Part shown: piece after piece, positions 11,867 to 22,451 of the stretch | Layout of the letters: every line of letters begins with the position of its first letter | How positions within the stretch are numbered: the stretch's first letter is position 1 | The notes under the pieces: model-generated | Told to the model about the DNA's origin: nothing | Databases searched by the model: none | What the model saw: the letters and a program-made list of their open reading frames with translations, nothing else | Position numbers and translations under genes: made by a program | Origin: Thereva unica | Lineage: Eukaryota > Arthropoda > Insecta > Diptera > Therevidae | Assembly: GCA_949987705.1 (NCBI GenBank) | Contig: OX465282.1 | Location: forward strand, 88,400,070 to 88,464,069 | Direction: 5' to 3' | DNA length: 64,000 nt

Positions 11867-12793
11867 CACAGTGGGGCCCGCTCATAGAAGGTTCTGCTCA
11901 AAACTCAATTTTCAAAATGTGGAAATTTTTCAAAAAAATTGTATTATCGTAGTTGTAATAATGTATCAGATCACGTGTAAAAATATTAAGTCGCTGACTG
12001 CTATGAGTCATCGAGCGCATGAGCATAAAGTTCATAGTTTAGATAAAATAATACTTCTGCGAAAAAGGAATGCCAGTTTATGCGCGATATAAAAACATTA
12101 ATTTCTAACGTTTAACGATTAAATCTATGGAAGTGTATTATGTCGGTGATCAAGCAAGGTATGTTAATTCTTATTTAATTTTGTATTATATGATAAGTTC
12201 ATTGGTTTATGATACAGGGCTTAAAATTTGTGGTAGAGTGTATTTTTTTGTAGGGGGGTTTTTAAATGACATTTTCTCGAAAACGCGCAAAGTTCTATTG
12301 CTAATTTTTTCGATTAACTAATATACAAAGCCTTTCTTTTATAATAAAAAAAGAATCAAAAATAGAACTTTGCGCATTTTAGAGAAAATGTCATTTAAAG
12401 AACCTCCTACAAAAAAATATACACTACCACAAATTTTAAGCCCTGTATCATAAACCAATGAACTTATCATATAATACAAAATTAAATAAGAATTAACAGA
12501 CCTTGCTTGATCACCGACATAATACACTTCCATAGATTTAATCGTTAAACGTTAGAAATTAATGTTTTTATATCGCGCATAAACTGGCATTCCTTTTTCG
12601 CAGAAGTATTATTTTATCTAAACTATGAACTTTATGCTCATGCGCTCGATGACTCATAGCAGTCAACGACTTAATATTTTTACACGTGATCTGATACATT
12701 ATTACAACTACGATAATACAATTTTTTTGAAAAATTTCCACATTTTGAAAATTGAGTTTTGAGCAGAACCTTCTATGAGCGGGCCCCACTGTG
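11867..12793. mobile_element. 927-bp palindromic Transib-type MITE, CGCCG duplication
   Basis: Two nearly identical arms of about 455 bp in inverted orientation with a very short centre near 12322-12338. Ends are CACAGTGGGGCCCGCTCATA and its complement. CGCCG flanks both sides (11862-11866, 12794-12798). The heptamer-like CACAGTG start and a 5-bp GC-rich duplication are known Transib features, so I assign it there. It encodes nothing; mirror-image open frames in the arms are artefacts of the palindrome. It lies in the Harbinger transposase right after the D1 motif. Confidence 0.85.
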
Positions 12794-13195
12794 CGCCGGC
12801 TAAAGGTAGAGACAGCTACATCAACAGAAAGGGGCGTTGCAGTATTACAAGCCATTGCAGACCATAAAAGAAAATTTATTAATCTTTTCATAGGATATCC
12901 AGGATCCACGCACGATCGTCGTGTTTTGAAAAATTCTGGTATATATCCAACAATAAAGGAAAAATGTGGAGGTAAGGTATACATAATAATATATTATTAT
13001 TGTGTATATAATTTACATATTCATTTACAGATTATGTAATACTAGGGGACTCGGCATATCCTCGATTGGAAAATCTAATGACTCCGTATCGGGATAACGG
13101 ACATTTAAACGAGCGGCAGAAAAATTACAACAGAAAACTAAGTTCTTGTAGGATAGTTGTGGAGCACACTTTCGGTATTCTGAAGCAACGGTTTA

Positions 13196-13520
13196 TGCCG
13201 GATTCATCGTTGCGGATGAGTCGCGTCGCACAAATTTCCCAAAAAGAGAGTCAGCTGAACTTCGATTCATTGTTGTAGTCATAATGTGCCGCACATTTTG
13301 TATGATTTGACAGTTTTTCAGACAATTTGCATCAAAAAAATATGATTTTTTTGACAATTTTTAAAATCCGCCGCACAAAAGTTGAAGTTTGTTCAACTTT
13401 TTTTGAGAGAGAAAAAAAATCCCAAAAATTTCCCAAAATTGAGAAAGGTACAATTTTTCATACAAAAAGTATGCGCGCACATGAGTTCGGCGCGAATCAT
13501 CCGCAACGATGAATCCGGCA
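13196..13520. mobile_element. 325-bp Harbinger-type MITE, TTA duplication
   Basis: Terminal inverted repeats start TGCCGGATTCATCGTTGCGG and match for at least 24 bp. TTA lies on both sides (13193-13195, 13521-13523), the classical PIF/Harbinger 3-bp duplication. Removing it joins CAACGGTTT to AGGCAGCTA, giving QRFRQLYGC in the transposase frame. The interior is non-coding. Confidence 0.88.
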
Positions 13521-13758
13521 TTAGGCAGCTATACGGATGCAAATTGCGTGGAGTGCGGAAAATTAATCAATTTATTCGTGCATGCTGCGTGTTGCATAAT
13601 TTGGCGGATGAAGAAGATTTGCCGTTTACTGAACCTGAAATTGTCCAGAGTTCTACGGATATTGAAGAAGAAGTTCCTTTTGAGCAACAAGATAGCAACC
13701 GGGCAAAAGCCAGAAGAAATGAAATAGCTAGGATTTTGCAAAATTAAATATATTTCTG

Positions 13759-13798
13759 TTAAATCAAAGCGGTCTCCGATATCTCTGAAGCAAGCATG
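13759..13798 (-). pseudogene. Inverted fragment of a Harbinger transposase
   Basis: On the minus strand this short piece reads HACFRDIGDRFDL, almost the same as the helix-turn-helix region at about 11580-11620 of the plus-strand gene. It lies only a few bases after that gene's stop, in opposite orientation. It is either a micro-inversion product or the edge of a second copy. Confidence 0.6.
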
Positions 13799-13975
13799 TG
13801 GGAGATCTCGGGCACGGCGGACAGCTCGACGCGGAAGATCTGACAAAGTGGAAGTTGATCCAAAAATCTTTCTTAATGTAGAAGAGAAAAAAATTTAACT
13901 TCAAGAAGAAGAAAATAAATTAAAAAAGAAGAATTGGCATTAAGAAAATTAGATTTAGAGGAACAGAGAAACTAA
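13799..13975 (+). pseudogene. Charged protein tail, possible Harbinger partner remnant
   Basis: Readable as RSDKVEVDPKIFLNVEEKK, a stop, then in another frame LQEEENKLKKEELALRKLDL. The Lys/Glu-rich helical tail resembles the C-terminus of the Myb/SANT or MADF accessory proteins that accompany Harbinger transposases. This is an inference from composition and neighbourhood; no DNA-binding domain is left. Confidence 0.3.
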
Positions 13976-14104
13976 TAGGATATTAAGGGAAATTTAAGAT
14001 TGTGTAATAAATAGGATAAATTAGGTTAAAATAATTTTATGTTTCAGTTTAATAAATTTATGGATTTTAAAATAAAAAATTAATAAGAAACATCTTTATC
14101 TTTA

Positions 14105-14566
14105 TCTGTCCCCCCATGCTTTTCAACCTGGCCCTAGAATTGGTGATAAGGAAAACGTCAGTCCAGAGAAGTGCATCAATAGCTACCCAGTCGGTACAGT
14201 TACATATGCGGATGACGTAATTCCCACGATGTTTACGTCATCCGCATATGTAACTGTCCTTTTTGGCAGCAAAAGAAGTCTATATCGAATTAAAAGACGC
14301 GGCAAAGGACATAGGCCTGAAGATAAACGAAGAAAAAACGAAGGTGATGCAACAATCCAGAGCAGGAAGATTTAGAATGGGAAGAAATATAACCATCGAC
14401 GAACATAACCTAGAAGTAGTCGATAAAATAGTCTACCTTGGGTCTACTATCACAAAATGAAACGAAGAAAAAGAAGAAATAACCAGACGAATACTACTGG
14501 CTAATAGAGCCTTTTATTCCCAAAAACAAATCCTGCACTCAAGATTTGTACACAGGAAAATGAAAC
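14105..14566 (+). pseudogene. RTE-type reverse transcriptase, part 1
   Basis: RTE-clade RT remnant. PMLFNLALELVIRKT (about 14110-14155) is the segment after the QG motif, followed by a disturbed YADD region. AAKEVYIELKDAAKDIGLKI, INEEKTKVM and KIVYLGSTITK then follow, with a stop at 14458. The TYADDV-encoding sequence is duplicated as a hairpin at 14196-14257, which breaks the reading. The trace continues as NEEKEEITRRILLANRAFYS to the hAT insertion point after AAAATGAAAC. The 5' part of the element is absent. Confidence 0.8.
14196..14257. repeat. Perfect 25-bp inverted repeat over the RT catalytic codons
   Basis: Arms 14196-14220 and 14233-14257 are exact reverse complements, with a 12-nt loop. 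The left arm encodes TYADDV of the RTE reverse transcriptase (ACATATGCGGATGACGTA); the right arm is an inverted copy of the same bases. Confidence 0.9.
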
Positions 14567-17347
14567 TAGGGATTGCATATGTGAAATTCGAAATTCGAGA
14601 ATTCCGAAATTCGTTCTTATCGTTCTCAAAAATATAATTTCGAAATCCGAAAATTTCATAACGAGTTCCGAATTAATAAAATTTACTTCTTCGTTGTCTC
14701 TCCGTCTTACTATATGTTTTTGTTTCTGCATATGTATATTAATCAGTGTAAAAAATAAAACTTCCGTTTAATTTTGAAATTTTTAAGCATCAAAGTAGGC
14801 GCTTCATGGAATTTCCCTTGTGGTTTTTTTAATGAACTCGATGAAAGAACTATATATGTAGTTCATTAAAAAAACACAGCTATTCTGTTACTCTGTTCAA
14901 TGCAAAAACAACAACAACTCAAAGCAAAGCAATTTTACTCGTCATTCAAAATCACAAAAAATGGTTTTCTCATAAATTTTACTATTTTCATCAGTTTGAG
15001 ATTCGTTTTTTTCGAGCGCTATCGCTTTTAGTGATTTAGTAATTCTGATTTTATTTTATGTTCAATTAGCGATATCTTTAAATAAGGTAATTAAATTTAT
15101 TTCAATATTTTTGGTAATAAGTTAAGTTATTGTTCCCAGTCCCCAAAATGTTATCGAAAAAGGTAGAAAACGAAATTTATTCTGAATACTTAAAGCAATG
15201 TAAAAACCAAAATTCTGTATGGATTCATTTTTTGAGAGGATCAAAAAAACTAACAGCGAAATGTAAAATATGTAAAGAGCTAGTAAAAACCAATGGGTCG
15301 ACGACAGCCCCTCAACACACGCATTTAAGAACAATACATAATATTAATGCCTTAAAACGGAAGTCCTTCAAGAATGTGTTCCAGAAAGCGGCTTATCAAA
15401 AATGATGATTACGCACTATTTAAGCAACAAAAAAGATGTATCACTTTCTGCAATCGTATCAAGAATGTGTGCCTTGGATAATTTGCTATTCAGAGTTTTT
15501 TATACCTCTATCGATTTGAGAACTTGCATTTTAGCTAGAGGCGCTCGAGATTATATATTACCAAAATCACCTAACTCCATTTGGAAAATGGTTTTAGAAT
15601 ACTCTCACAAAATGCGTGCCAAAATGTTGCTGGATTTTATGAGCCTGAAAGAAGATGGAACACGGTTTTGCTTAACTTAAGATGAATGGACATCATCAAG
15701 AAACCGATGTTATTTGAATGTGAATGTCCATACCAAGGAAAAGTTCTGGAATTTAGGTCTAGTTCGAGTTGAAGAACGTTTCCCTGCAGAGAAGTGCCTT
15801 GTGGCCCTGAAAACCACATTGCGAAATAACAATCTAAATTTAGATAAAGATATTACGTCCATAACATCTGATGGGGCAGCGGTTATGGAAAAATTGAGAC
15901 GCCTTTTACCATGTAATCAGCAGTTGTGCTTGGCACATGCGATCCAGTTAGCTGTAATTAATAAATCGAATACCACTGAATTGGAGAATATAACTTCAGA
16001 GGGTATTAGTGTAGAAGAACCAGGGAATGACTACGAGGAATCAGTGGAAGAGGAATACGTTGACGATGTCGATGTTGGCTTGATTGAACAAATTGATAAT
16101 CTAGCTGAGTTAGAGAATGCTGGGACCGAAGAATTTGGATTTTGTTTTTTCATCAGAAAAGTTCGTACGATTGTAAAGAAATTCCGTTTTTCGAGAACAT
16201 TGAATGATATTCTTCAAATGTACGCAAAACAAGAATTTGGAAAAGAATTAAAACTTATCATGGACACTAGAACTAGGTGGAATAGCCTAGTCCAAATGCT
16301 TGAAAGATTAAACCAACTAAAAAATTGTGTTCGAGAAGCACTGATTGACATAGGATCTGATATTGTTATTTCTGAAGCTGAAATTATATCAATTAACAAC
16401 GTTATTTCTGCATTTCTCCCAGTTAAGCTTACTGTTCACGCCTTTTGTCGAGAGGATGCAACTCTTCTTTCTGCTGAGGCAGCCTTGTCTTTTATGCTTG
16501 ATCATTTAAAATCTGATGAACTTTCACTAAAATTGAAGCACTGTTTAGAAGATCGAATAAGCCAAAGACGAACAAGTGTATCTGGATGTCTTCAGTATTT
16601 ACACAATGGTGGAAACAGTGAGATTCACGAATCTTTCACCAGACCATCGAAAAATACAATAGCCAAAGTTATTGAAAACTTTGCACGAACCTTCCCTAGT
16701 CGACGAGTCGGAATCTGACGATCTAGAAGAAGTGGTTTTGGAAGAACGAACTAATCATGAAGCGCAGTCATTAATGCATAAGCTGGAGAACAAAATTAAA
16801 TTGAATTTATCGTCTAATATACCATCCAGCTCAACTAAACAACCTACAAACCGGAGCTTAATTTCAAAAATTAAATCAGAAATGAAATTTTTTGAAGAAA
16901 ATGGCGTGCGGGGAAAAATTCTACAGTCTATATACTCATTTTTAATCATTATTCCACCAACTAGCGTGCAGTCTGAACGAGCCTTTTCAGTTGCTGGTAA
17001 CTATTGCACAAAAATTCGATCGAGATTAGGGGATAGGGCTTTGAGTGACCTCTGCTTCCTTAAAACCTATTTTAGAAATACAAATCAATAATTCAATTTA
17101 ATGTTTTTTCTTTATAATTTATACGCAATTTTAATATTTTCATTTCTGTACTAATTGAATTTTTGTGGAATCATTTTGTTTTAATTACAATATGAATTTA
17201 TTTAAGCTTTAAAAAGTTGTTTTTTATTATTTGTTTCGATCTAAAAAAAATATAAAAAAATTTCGGAATTCGATTGAATTCCGAAGTTTTTTAAATTTGA
17301 ATTTCGAATTCCGATTTTTTGTTTGTCGTCAAAATTTACAATCCCTA
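14567..17347 (+). mobile_element. hAT DNA transposon, 2781 bp, AATGAAAC duplication
   Basis: Ends are TAGGGATTG (14567-14575) and CAATCCCTA (17339-17347). AATGAAAC stands on both sides (14559-14566, 17348-17355), an 8-bp duplication as hAT elements make. Both subterminal regions are rich in AATTCGAAATTC/CCGAATT motifs, plausible transposase binding sites. The element sits in an RTE fragment whose coding sequence continues on the right as LYKTVIRPVLC. It carries a decayed transposase gene. Confidence 0.93.
15148..17091 (+). pseudogene. hAT transposase with BED zinc finger, three lesions
   Basis: Cut-and-paste transposase. Start ATG at 15148 (MLSKKVENEIYSEY). An N-terminal BED finger reads WIHFLRGSKKLTAKCKICKE with a later H-x4-H (HTHLRTIH). 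A frameshift near 15400 is followed by FRVFYTSIDLRTCIL and an in-frame TAA at 15678 just before DEWTSSRNRCYLNVN (first catalytic region). CNQQLCLAHAIQLAVINKS and TRWNSLVQML are typical hAT blocks. A second frameshift near 16690 leads into the C-terminal dimerisation segment SVQSERAFSVAGNYCTKIRS, ending at 17091. Apart from the lesions the full domain order is there. Confidence 0.9.
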
Positions 17348-17835
17348 AATGAAACTCTCACTCTACAAAACAGTAATACGACCAGTACTGTGTGGACTTG
17401 GACTATGACCCAGGACATAGAAGAACGAGTCAACAGGTTTGAGAGGAAAATTCTCAGATGCATAATAGGCCCAACCAGAGAGGATGGAATATGGCGAAGA
17501 AGATACAACAACGAGTTGTATGAAATTTTTGACGACCCACAACTCTCAACTTTAATAAAAATCAACAGATTGAGACTAGCCGGCCACATGATCAGGATGG
17601 AGGACAATCGTATCCCAAAACGTATGGCATCAGAAATTTCGGGAAGTAGGCCAGTAGGTAGACCCAGGAGGAGATGGATAGACTCTGTGACGGCTGACGC
17701 AGAGTCAATGCTCAACATCCGGAACTGGAGACATGCTGCAAGGGACCGAAATTTGGAGAAATGTTCTAGAGGAGGCCAAGGCTCGATTTGGGCTGTAGCG
17801 CCATTGGATGGGATGGGGGTAATAAACAGTAAGGG
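17348..17835 (+). pseudogene. RTE-type reverse transcriptase, part 2
   Basis: C-terminal part of the RTE pol split by the hAT. The duplicated AATGAAAC leads into CTCTACAAAACAGTAATACG (LYKTVIRPVLCG). ERVNRFERKILRCIIGPTRE, LYEIFDDPQLSTLIKINRLR and LRLAGHMIRMEDNRIPKRM follow, then GRPRRRWIDSVTADAE, the typical RTE carboxy-terminal pattern. At least one frameshift lies near 17400. Homology fades near 17835. Confidence 0.85.
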
Positions 17836-19175
17836 ACCCAAATATATTTGTTTTATTTTAGGAATTATTGAGCAAATTTTAAAAATTCGACACAGTGCAC
17901 TGTTGCATATTATGTCAGAGGACTGTATATATAAGTGAAATAAGCATTTTAGTAGTATATATACTTTAAAAACATTCTTTATAACGCATATACATATATA
18001 AAAATAACACAGTCTTCTTTGGTAGTTCCAAGTTCTGTGTGTAGTTCCAAGTAAACTTGTGAACTTGTGTTTCTTCTTTAGACACTTTCTTCTTTCTCGC
18101 GCCATGATTAAAAGATGGTTATAGACATAAAACAAAGGCAAAAGTACATTAACAATTCCCTAATAAATGAAACAGCCCCCTGTTTCTGCATGTAGCGGGA
18201 GGCTGTTGACAGGGAACTGTTTAATTTGTGTAATTGTTACGGTACCATGAAATACCATTAACAAGTCTGTCTTTACTGTAGATGGCCTGGTGCGTAACTC
18301 GAAATTTTGACAGAGAGACTGTTCATGAAATTCGGGGACCAACTTAAGGTTAAATTAAACTAATCAAAAAATAGTTTAAATAAATTAATATTAGAATCTA
18401 ATAGCATATCATTTCATATTCATTAAATTGTGTTATATAAGTTAATTGTTTTTAGAATATTAGTACAATTAATGAACTCAATAGAAAATATTTTGGTTTG
18501 GTGACTGGCCAGGGGACTGCTTTTAGACCTAAAAAACCATATAGGTTTTAATGTGAGGCATTTTCTATATTGTATACTATAGTTTAGATAGTTACAAATT
18601 GAAATTTACAGAAATATAATAGCAGGAACACAATGCTCGCCATAGGCCGTGGGCTATGAAAGCTCTATCGCTCTCAAATCATGCCATCGCTGCCATTCCT
18701 AAAACTAAAATTATAATAGAGCAAAGCGATACCGTAGGCGTTGAAAAAAAAGTTTTTCTGTCAAATGAGTTTCAAATTTGAATTGAAACTAATTTAAACT
18801 AAGCACCCTCAGACACAACAAAATTTGTCAAAAAAGCACGTTTTTGTAAAAATAATAACGTTTTATGTGTTGACAACGGGGCTTTTTTGTATGTATGATT
18901 TGGTAGAACTGTAAGCGTCAACCAGAGTTCCGGTTGGGCAACGAGAGAGTGTGGACACGGACTGGAAGCTTCGTATAAAAAAAAAATAATAATTTTTTTA
19001 TTGTAAGAATCGAAAAGCATCGGGCTTATTAAATCGAAATAATCGCGGAATTTATTAATAACATCCTGTTATCAATATTATTTGCAGCGTATTAAAGTCG
19101 AATTAATTTTAATTAAAACAAAGTTTAATAAGAATTAAAAAAGTGAGAAGCCATCTTGAGGCGCATGGGCCTCAG
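17836..19175. other. AT-rich stretch without a supported gene
   Basis: No gene seen. The long minus-strand open frame at 17329-18141 is the reverse of the RTE remnant and has no family motif. The right part (about 18930-19175) is probably the 5' leader of the Jockey-type element that follows. Confidence 0.5.
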
Positions 19176-20460
19176 ATGGAGGATGCTGGAAATAAGTTGG
19201 AGGAACCCCCTGATGAGCCACATGGTGCTCAAAATAGGAGGGATATCCTCTTTAAAAATAAAAAAAGCTACGATAGATATAGGTGGAGCTGAAAATCGCT
19301 CATCTATCTAATATAAATAATGTTAGCGTGGAGGCGCCGATGTTGCCGGAGGCGGTGGATATGCAGCAAAACAAGCATAAAAGAACCAAAGCAGAAGCTT
19401 CTATAGAAGATCTGGACGATGAGGACAACGATTGGATTTTAATTAAAAGGAGGAAAAATGTGATCTGGAAAAGTTAGGTTAAGTAAGGTTAGTACTCACT
19501 AGTAGTAATTTAATGCATGCAAACAGTTATAATATGCTGGGCGATTCTCAGTGTGATGTTCCCGATATTGCTTTTGATTCGGATAACTCGGATCTCGATA
19601 GTTTAAGTAATAGCCGCGATAGCAAGAAAAATAATAAAACTGATAGAGACGCCAAGTTTTCTGTAAAGAAAATCCCGGCTCAGGCGGTCGATAAAGGGGA
19701 CGTGAGAAAGGGGGGAGCAGGATGCCCGCCAATATATTTTCCAAGGGGGACAGATTTAGTAGGGATTAACAATATCCTACACAAGAAATTTCCAGATAGT
19801 GGACACAAAATGGTGAAAACAAAAAATGGCGGTTGCCGCTTATATTGTAATGACCTGAATATATACAAAGACATAGTAAGTAGATTGAGGAAAAATAAAG
19901 TCGAGTCACATACTTTCACCTCCAAATGCCAAAGAAATTACACTTTGTTATTAAATGGCTTAGATTCGGGTTATAAGCCTGAGGATATCAATACATATTC
20001 TCAGAAATTTTATCCGAACATTAGAATTAGTTTCATAAAAAAATTTGAAACACCTAATTTGTTGATATCATATTCAAAACTCTCTTTTGTATACATACAC
20101 TAATACATACAATGATATATGGATGAGCTGTCACTCCGAGCTTAACCTTACTTTTTCCCGCATCTGTTCACCAGAGCATAGTTTATAATAAATAATTATT
20201 GTATAGTAATACAGTGCTTTTATTTGTTTAATCAACTTTAAACCATCATAATTCATTAAAAAGGAAGATATTTTTGGATATGTTTATTATTCAATTCCCG
20301 CCGGGGACGTCGATTAAGGAAGTTACGGATATAAAAGCGGTATTATCGTATCGGGTTGAGTGGGACAAGTACAGACCAAAGGGGATTATCCAATGCAAGA
20401 ATTACCAATCGCTAGGACATGCGGCGGCTAATTGTGGAAGCTTTCTTTCCACTATTGCTG
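19176..20460 (+). pseudogene. Jockey-type gag (ORF1) remnant
   Basis: ORF1 of a Jockey-group LINE, an RNA-binding nucleocapsid-like protein. An acidic N-terminal part is spread over two frames (DEDNDWILIKRRKNVIW). PPIYFPRGTDLVGINNILHK, GGCRLYCNDLNIYKDIVSRL and NKVESHTFTSKCQRNYTLLL match the conserved gag core seen in Jockey elements. After a disruption of about 175 bp (20095-20270) the reading continues as VDMFIIQFPPGTSIKEV and VEWDKYRPKGIIQCKNYQSL. The first CCHC knuckle reads QCKNYQSLGHAAANC, with Tyr where Cys is expected. The gene is cut by the family R element at 20491 and no pol follows. Confidence 0.8.
20095..20270. other. Short unidentified insertion in the Jockey gag
   Basis: About 175 bp of AT-rich sequence separates gag segments that are normally continuous (LLISYSK and VDMFIIQF). 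No inverted repeats, tail or duplication that I could make out. Confidence 0.4.
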
Positions 20461-20490
20461 TTTTTAAAAGAATGTCTTCTAATCTATATA

Positions 20491-21383
20491 GTCCATTCAA
20501 AACGCGCGTTAAGGTGTTCCAAAATAACACTGTTAAGAAAATCGAACCCTAAACGTTTCTGGGGTCGCTGATCACGAAAACCGGGGTCCCGCGGTCCTAA
20601 AACATGGGCGTCACCCTTAAAAATGCAAAAAACACCGCTTTTTAGGGGGTTTTCGCGATTATTTCAATAATAATGAAAACTAATGCGATGAAATACACTT
20701 TTTTTAATATTTATTTGCAAAGGTGGTTGATTTGTACTAAATTAAGGCGAACTTTATGATAAGGGGTAGTCCTAAAGGGTTGAAACTACTCTTAAATCGG
20801 CTAAAAATACAAAAAATTGTAAATTTTTTTTTTTTTTTTCAAGTTTATGTTTCAATTTCGAGTTTGGGTGTACTTTCAAGCAAAAATGGATTATTTTCAA
20901 CCCTTAAGCCTGAACTACATTGAAAATCAGTGCAGTGCAGCACTGCGCAGTATGTTGCAGTACTTTATTAGAGAACGCGTGGTAAGCCACATTGAATAAG
21001 CAGTATTTTGACATTGACTACTCCTACATAGCCTTTTGTAATTTTTTTTGTAGTCCCTGTGACTTTTGTTGTCTAGAAAGTCCTTATTTCTATCAACTTT
21101 TAATCATCCATTTTGACAACAATGGCAATAACAACTTCATAATGATGTTTTTTAGAAATTGGCTTTTGCCTGACAGCACGCCCACAATCGAATTTGAAGC
21201 ATAGACTTGAAACAAAAAATTTACAATTTTTTCCATTTTTGGCCGATTTAGAGGTAGTTTCGACCCTTTAGGACTACCCCTTATCATAAAGTTCGCCTTA
21301 ATTTAGTACAACCTTTAGGGTTCGATTTTCTTAACGGTGTTATTTTGGAACACCCCCCCCCCCCCCCTGCGTTTTGAATGGAC
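20491..21383. mobile_element. Family R element, copy 2, with TIRs and TA duplication
   Basis: An 893-bp non-coding element. Left end GTCCATTCAAAACGC, then GGTGTTCCAAAATAACAC and GTTAAGAAAATCGAACCC; the right end carries the complements, with a C run at about 21353-21367. TA flanks both sides, which would fit Tc1/mariner-like duplication but is short and therefore weak evidence. Long inner parts of the arms (AAGGGGTAGTCCTAAAGGGT and its complement) are also inverted. It interrupts the Jockey gag. Confidence 0.75.
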
Positions 21384-21679
21384 TAATACGGTGATATTGT
21401 TTTCACAGATAATTGTTGTGTAACTAAGGGGTACCACATACACTGTTATAGAAAAGTAATGGTGTTACTGGAAAAATACCGAGAAGAATAAAAACTTAAA
21501 AAAAATGTAAGTAATAGTATTTTCATTATTTTTCAAGTAGTCCGGACTTTTATGTGTCGATGACGTTTTGATTTTTGAATGCTTACCATGCCGTAATTGT
21601 TCACTCCGAAAACTCTACCGGTCATTCTGCCATTGAATCACTCCCTAAATAATAATTTTCTTATCATCTTTACATAAAA
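21384..21679. other. Flank between the family R element and gene A
   Basis: No supported coding sequence. An ATG followed by GTAAGT near 21507 could be a first exon of the gene fragment downstream, but I cannot confirm it. Confidence 0.35.
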
Positions 21680-22450
21680 ATACAAGTAACCTGAGTGCAG
21701 AGCACCAGCAGAATGTTACTTCTGATGATGTTATACTTGAAAATTATTCTGATAACATCGCAGAAGTCAGTGTAGAAGTCGTTTCTCTCGAAGAAGGAAA
21801 TCAACAAGCAAAAGAAAAATCTGCCTCGGACAATGGATTGTGTATCTTTTGTTCCAAAAATAAATTGCGCGTTGGCTCACGGTATGAACCTTAATAAGTC
21901 TCCACAATATTTCGGAAAATTGAGATTATATAGCAAAAGGCGACGATGACACGGATTTATTAGACAAAATAGGGGAAAATATGATTTTTCACTATCATAA
22001 ATTTTGTAGACTCAAGTATGACCGTACACATGAGGCTAATATACACAAGACTTCCGGTAACGATACACCATGGATGGTACTTAGGGATATTCACAAAAAA
22101 GCATTTGAAATGATAGAAACATTTTTGTTAGAGGAAGTATTAAACAAAGAAAAAAATTTTTATGTGGCAGACATTTGTAATAAATATAAAGCTATATTAT
22201 TGGACCTAGCATTTGGCATATCATTCCAAGGAGATGATGCTTTCAATGAGTACAAGATACACCCCCTGCAAAATAAAATTTTGACAAAACATGGTGATAA
22301 AATTGTTATAGGTGTGGTCGCTGGCGTATCTTCTAAGAAAATAGTTTATAAACTACATAAGTTTACCCTCTGATGTATTATTCCAAAAAGAAATTAAAAA
22401 TACTTCGGAAATTTTAGAATTACAAAATGCCATGTACAATGTTCGGTTAG
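21680..22450 (+). pseudogene. Repetitive arthropod gene A, N-terminal part
   Basis: Start of a large protein family that I remember as multi-copy, uncharacterised proteins in insects and cnidarians. A zinc-knuckle-like GLCIFCSKNKL (about 21838-21870) is followed by a stop after RVGSRYEP, then IFHYHKFCRLKYDRTHEA (a His/Cys site) and WMVLRDIHKKAFEMIETFLL. NFYVADICNKYKAILLDLAF and KLHKFTL follow, and after a frameshift SDVLFQKEIKNTSEI and LELQNAMYNVR. The reading is lost at the inverted-repeat element starting at 22452. Function unknown. Later parts of the same gene appear at 24983, 34688, 41110 and 52761. Confidence 0.65.
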
Positions 22451-22451
22451 T

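Larger units (their letters stand above)
11201..13746 (+). pseudogene. PIF/Harbinger transposase (HARBI1-like), interrupted twice
   Basis: DDE transposase of the PIF/Harbinger superfamily. Start ATG at 11201 (MADNNILSVILCES); an in-frame TGA follows at 11282. The helix-turn-helix region reads ACFRDIGDRFDLSISTVS. An intron with GTAAGT donor near 11765 and a TTTATTAG acceptor splits the D1 motif (GAIDGTHINIEPP). A 927-bp palindrome cuts the gene just after EPP; coding resumes at 12799 as AKGRDSYINRKG, with one frameshift before AVLQAIADH. A second intron (about 12972-13029) precedes D2 (VILGDSAYP). The Glu motif is VVEHTFGILKQRF, directly before a 325-bp MITE. After the MITE, RQLYGCKLRGVRKINQ continues to the stop near 13746. 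Catalytic residues remain but the gene is inactive. Confidence 0.88.

Noticed and set aside
12127..12533. Two mirror-image open frames (MEVYYVGDQAR...) on opposite strands
   Set aside because: They are the same bases in the two arms of the palindromic MITE; no protein family and no coding signal.
17329..18141. 270-codon minus-strand open frame
   Set aside because: Antisense of the RTE C-terminus; no recognisable motif, and the sense strand reads as a known RT end.
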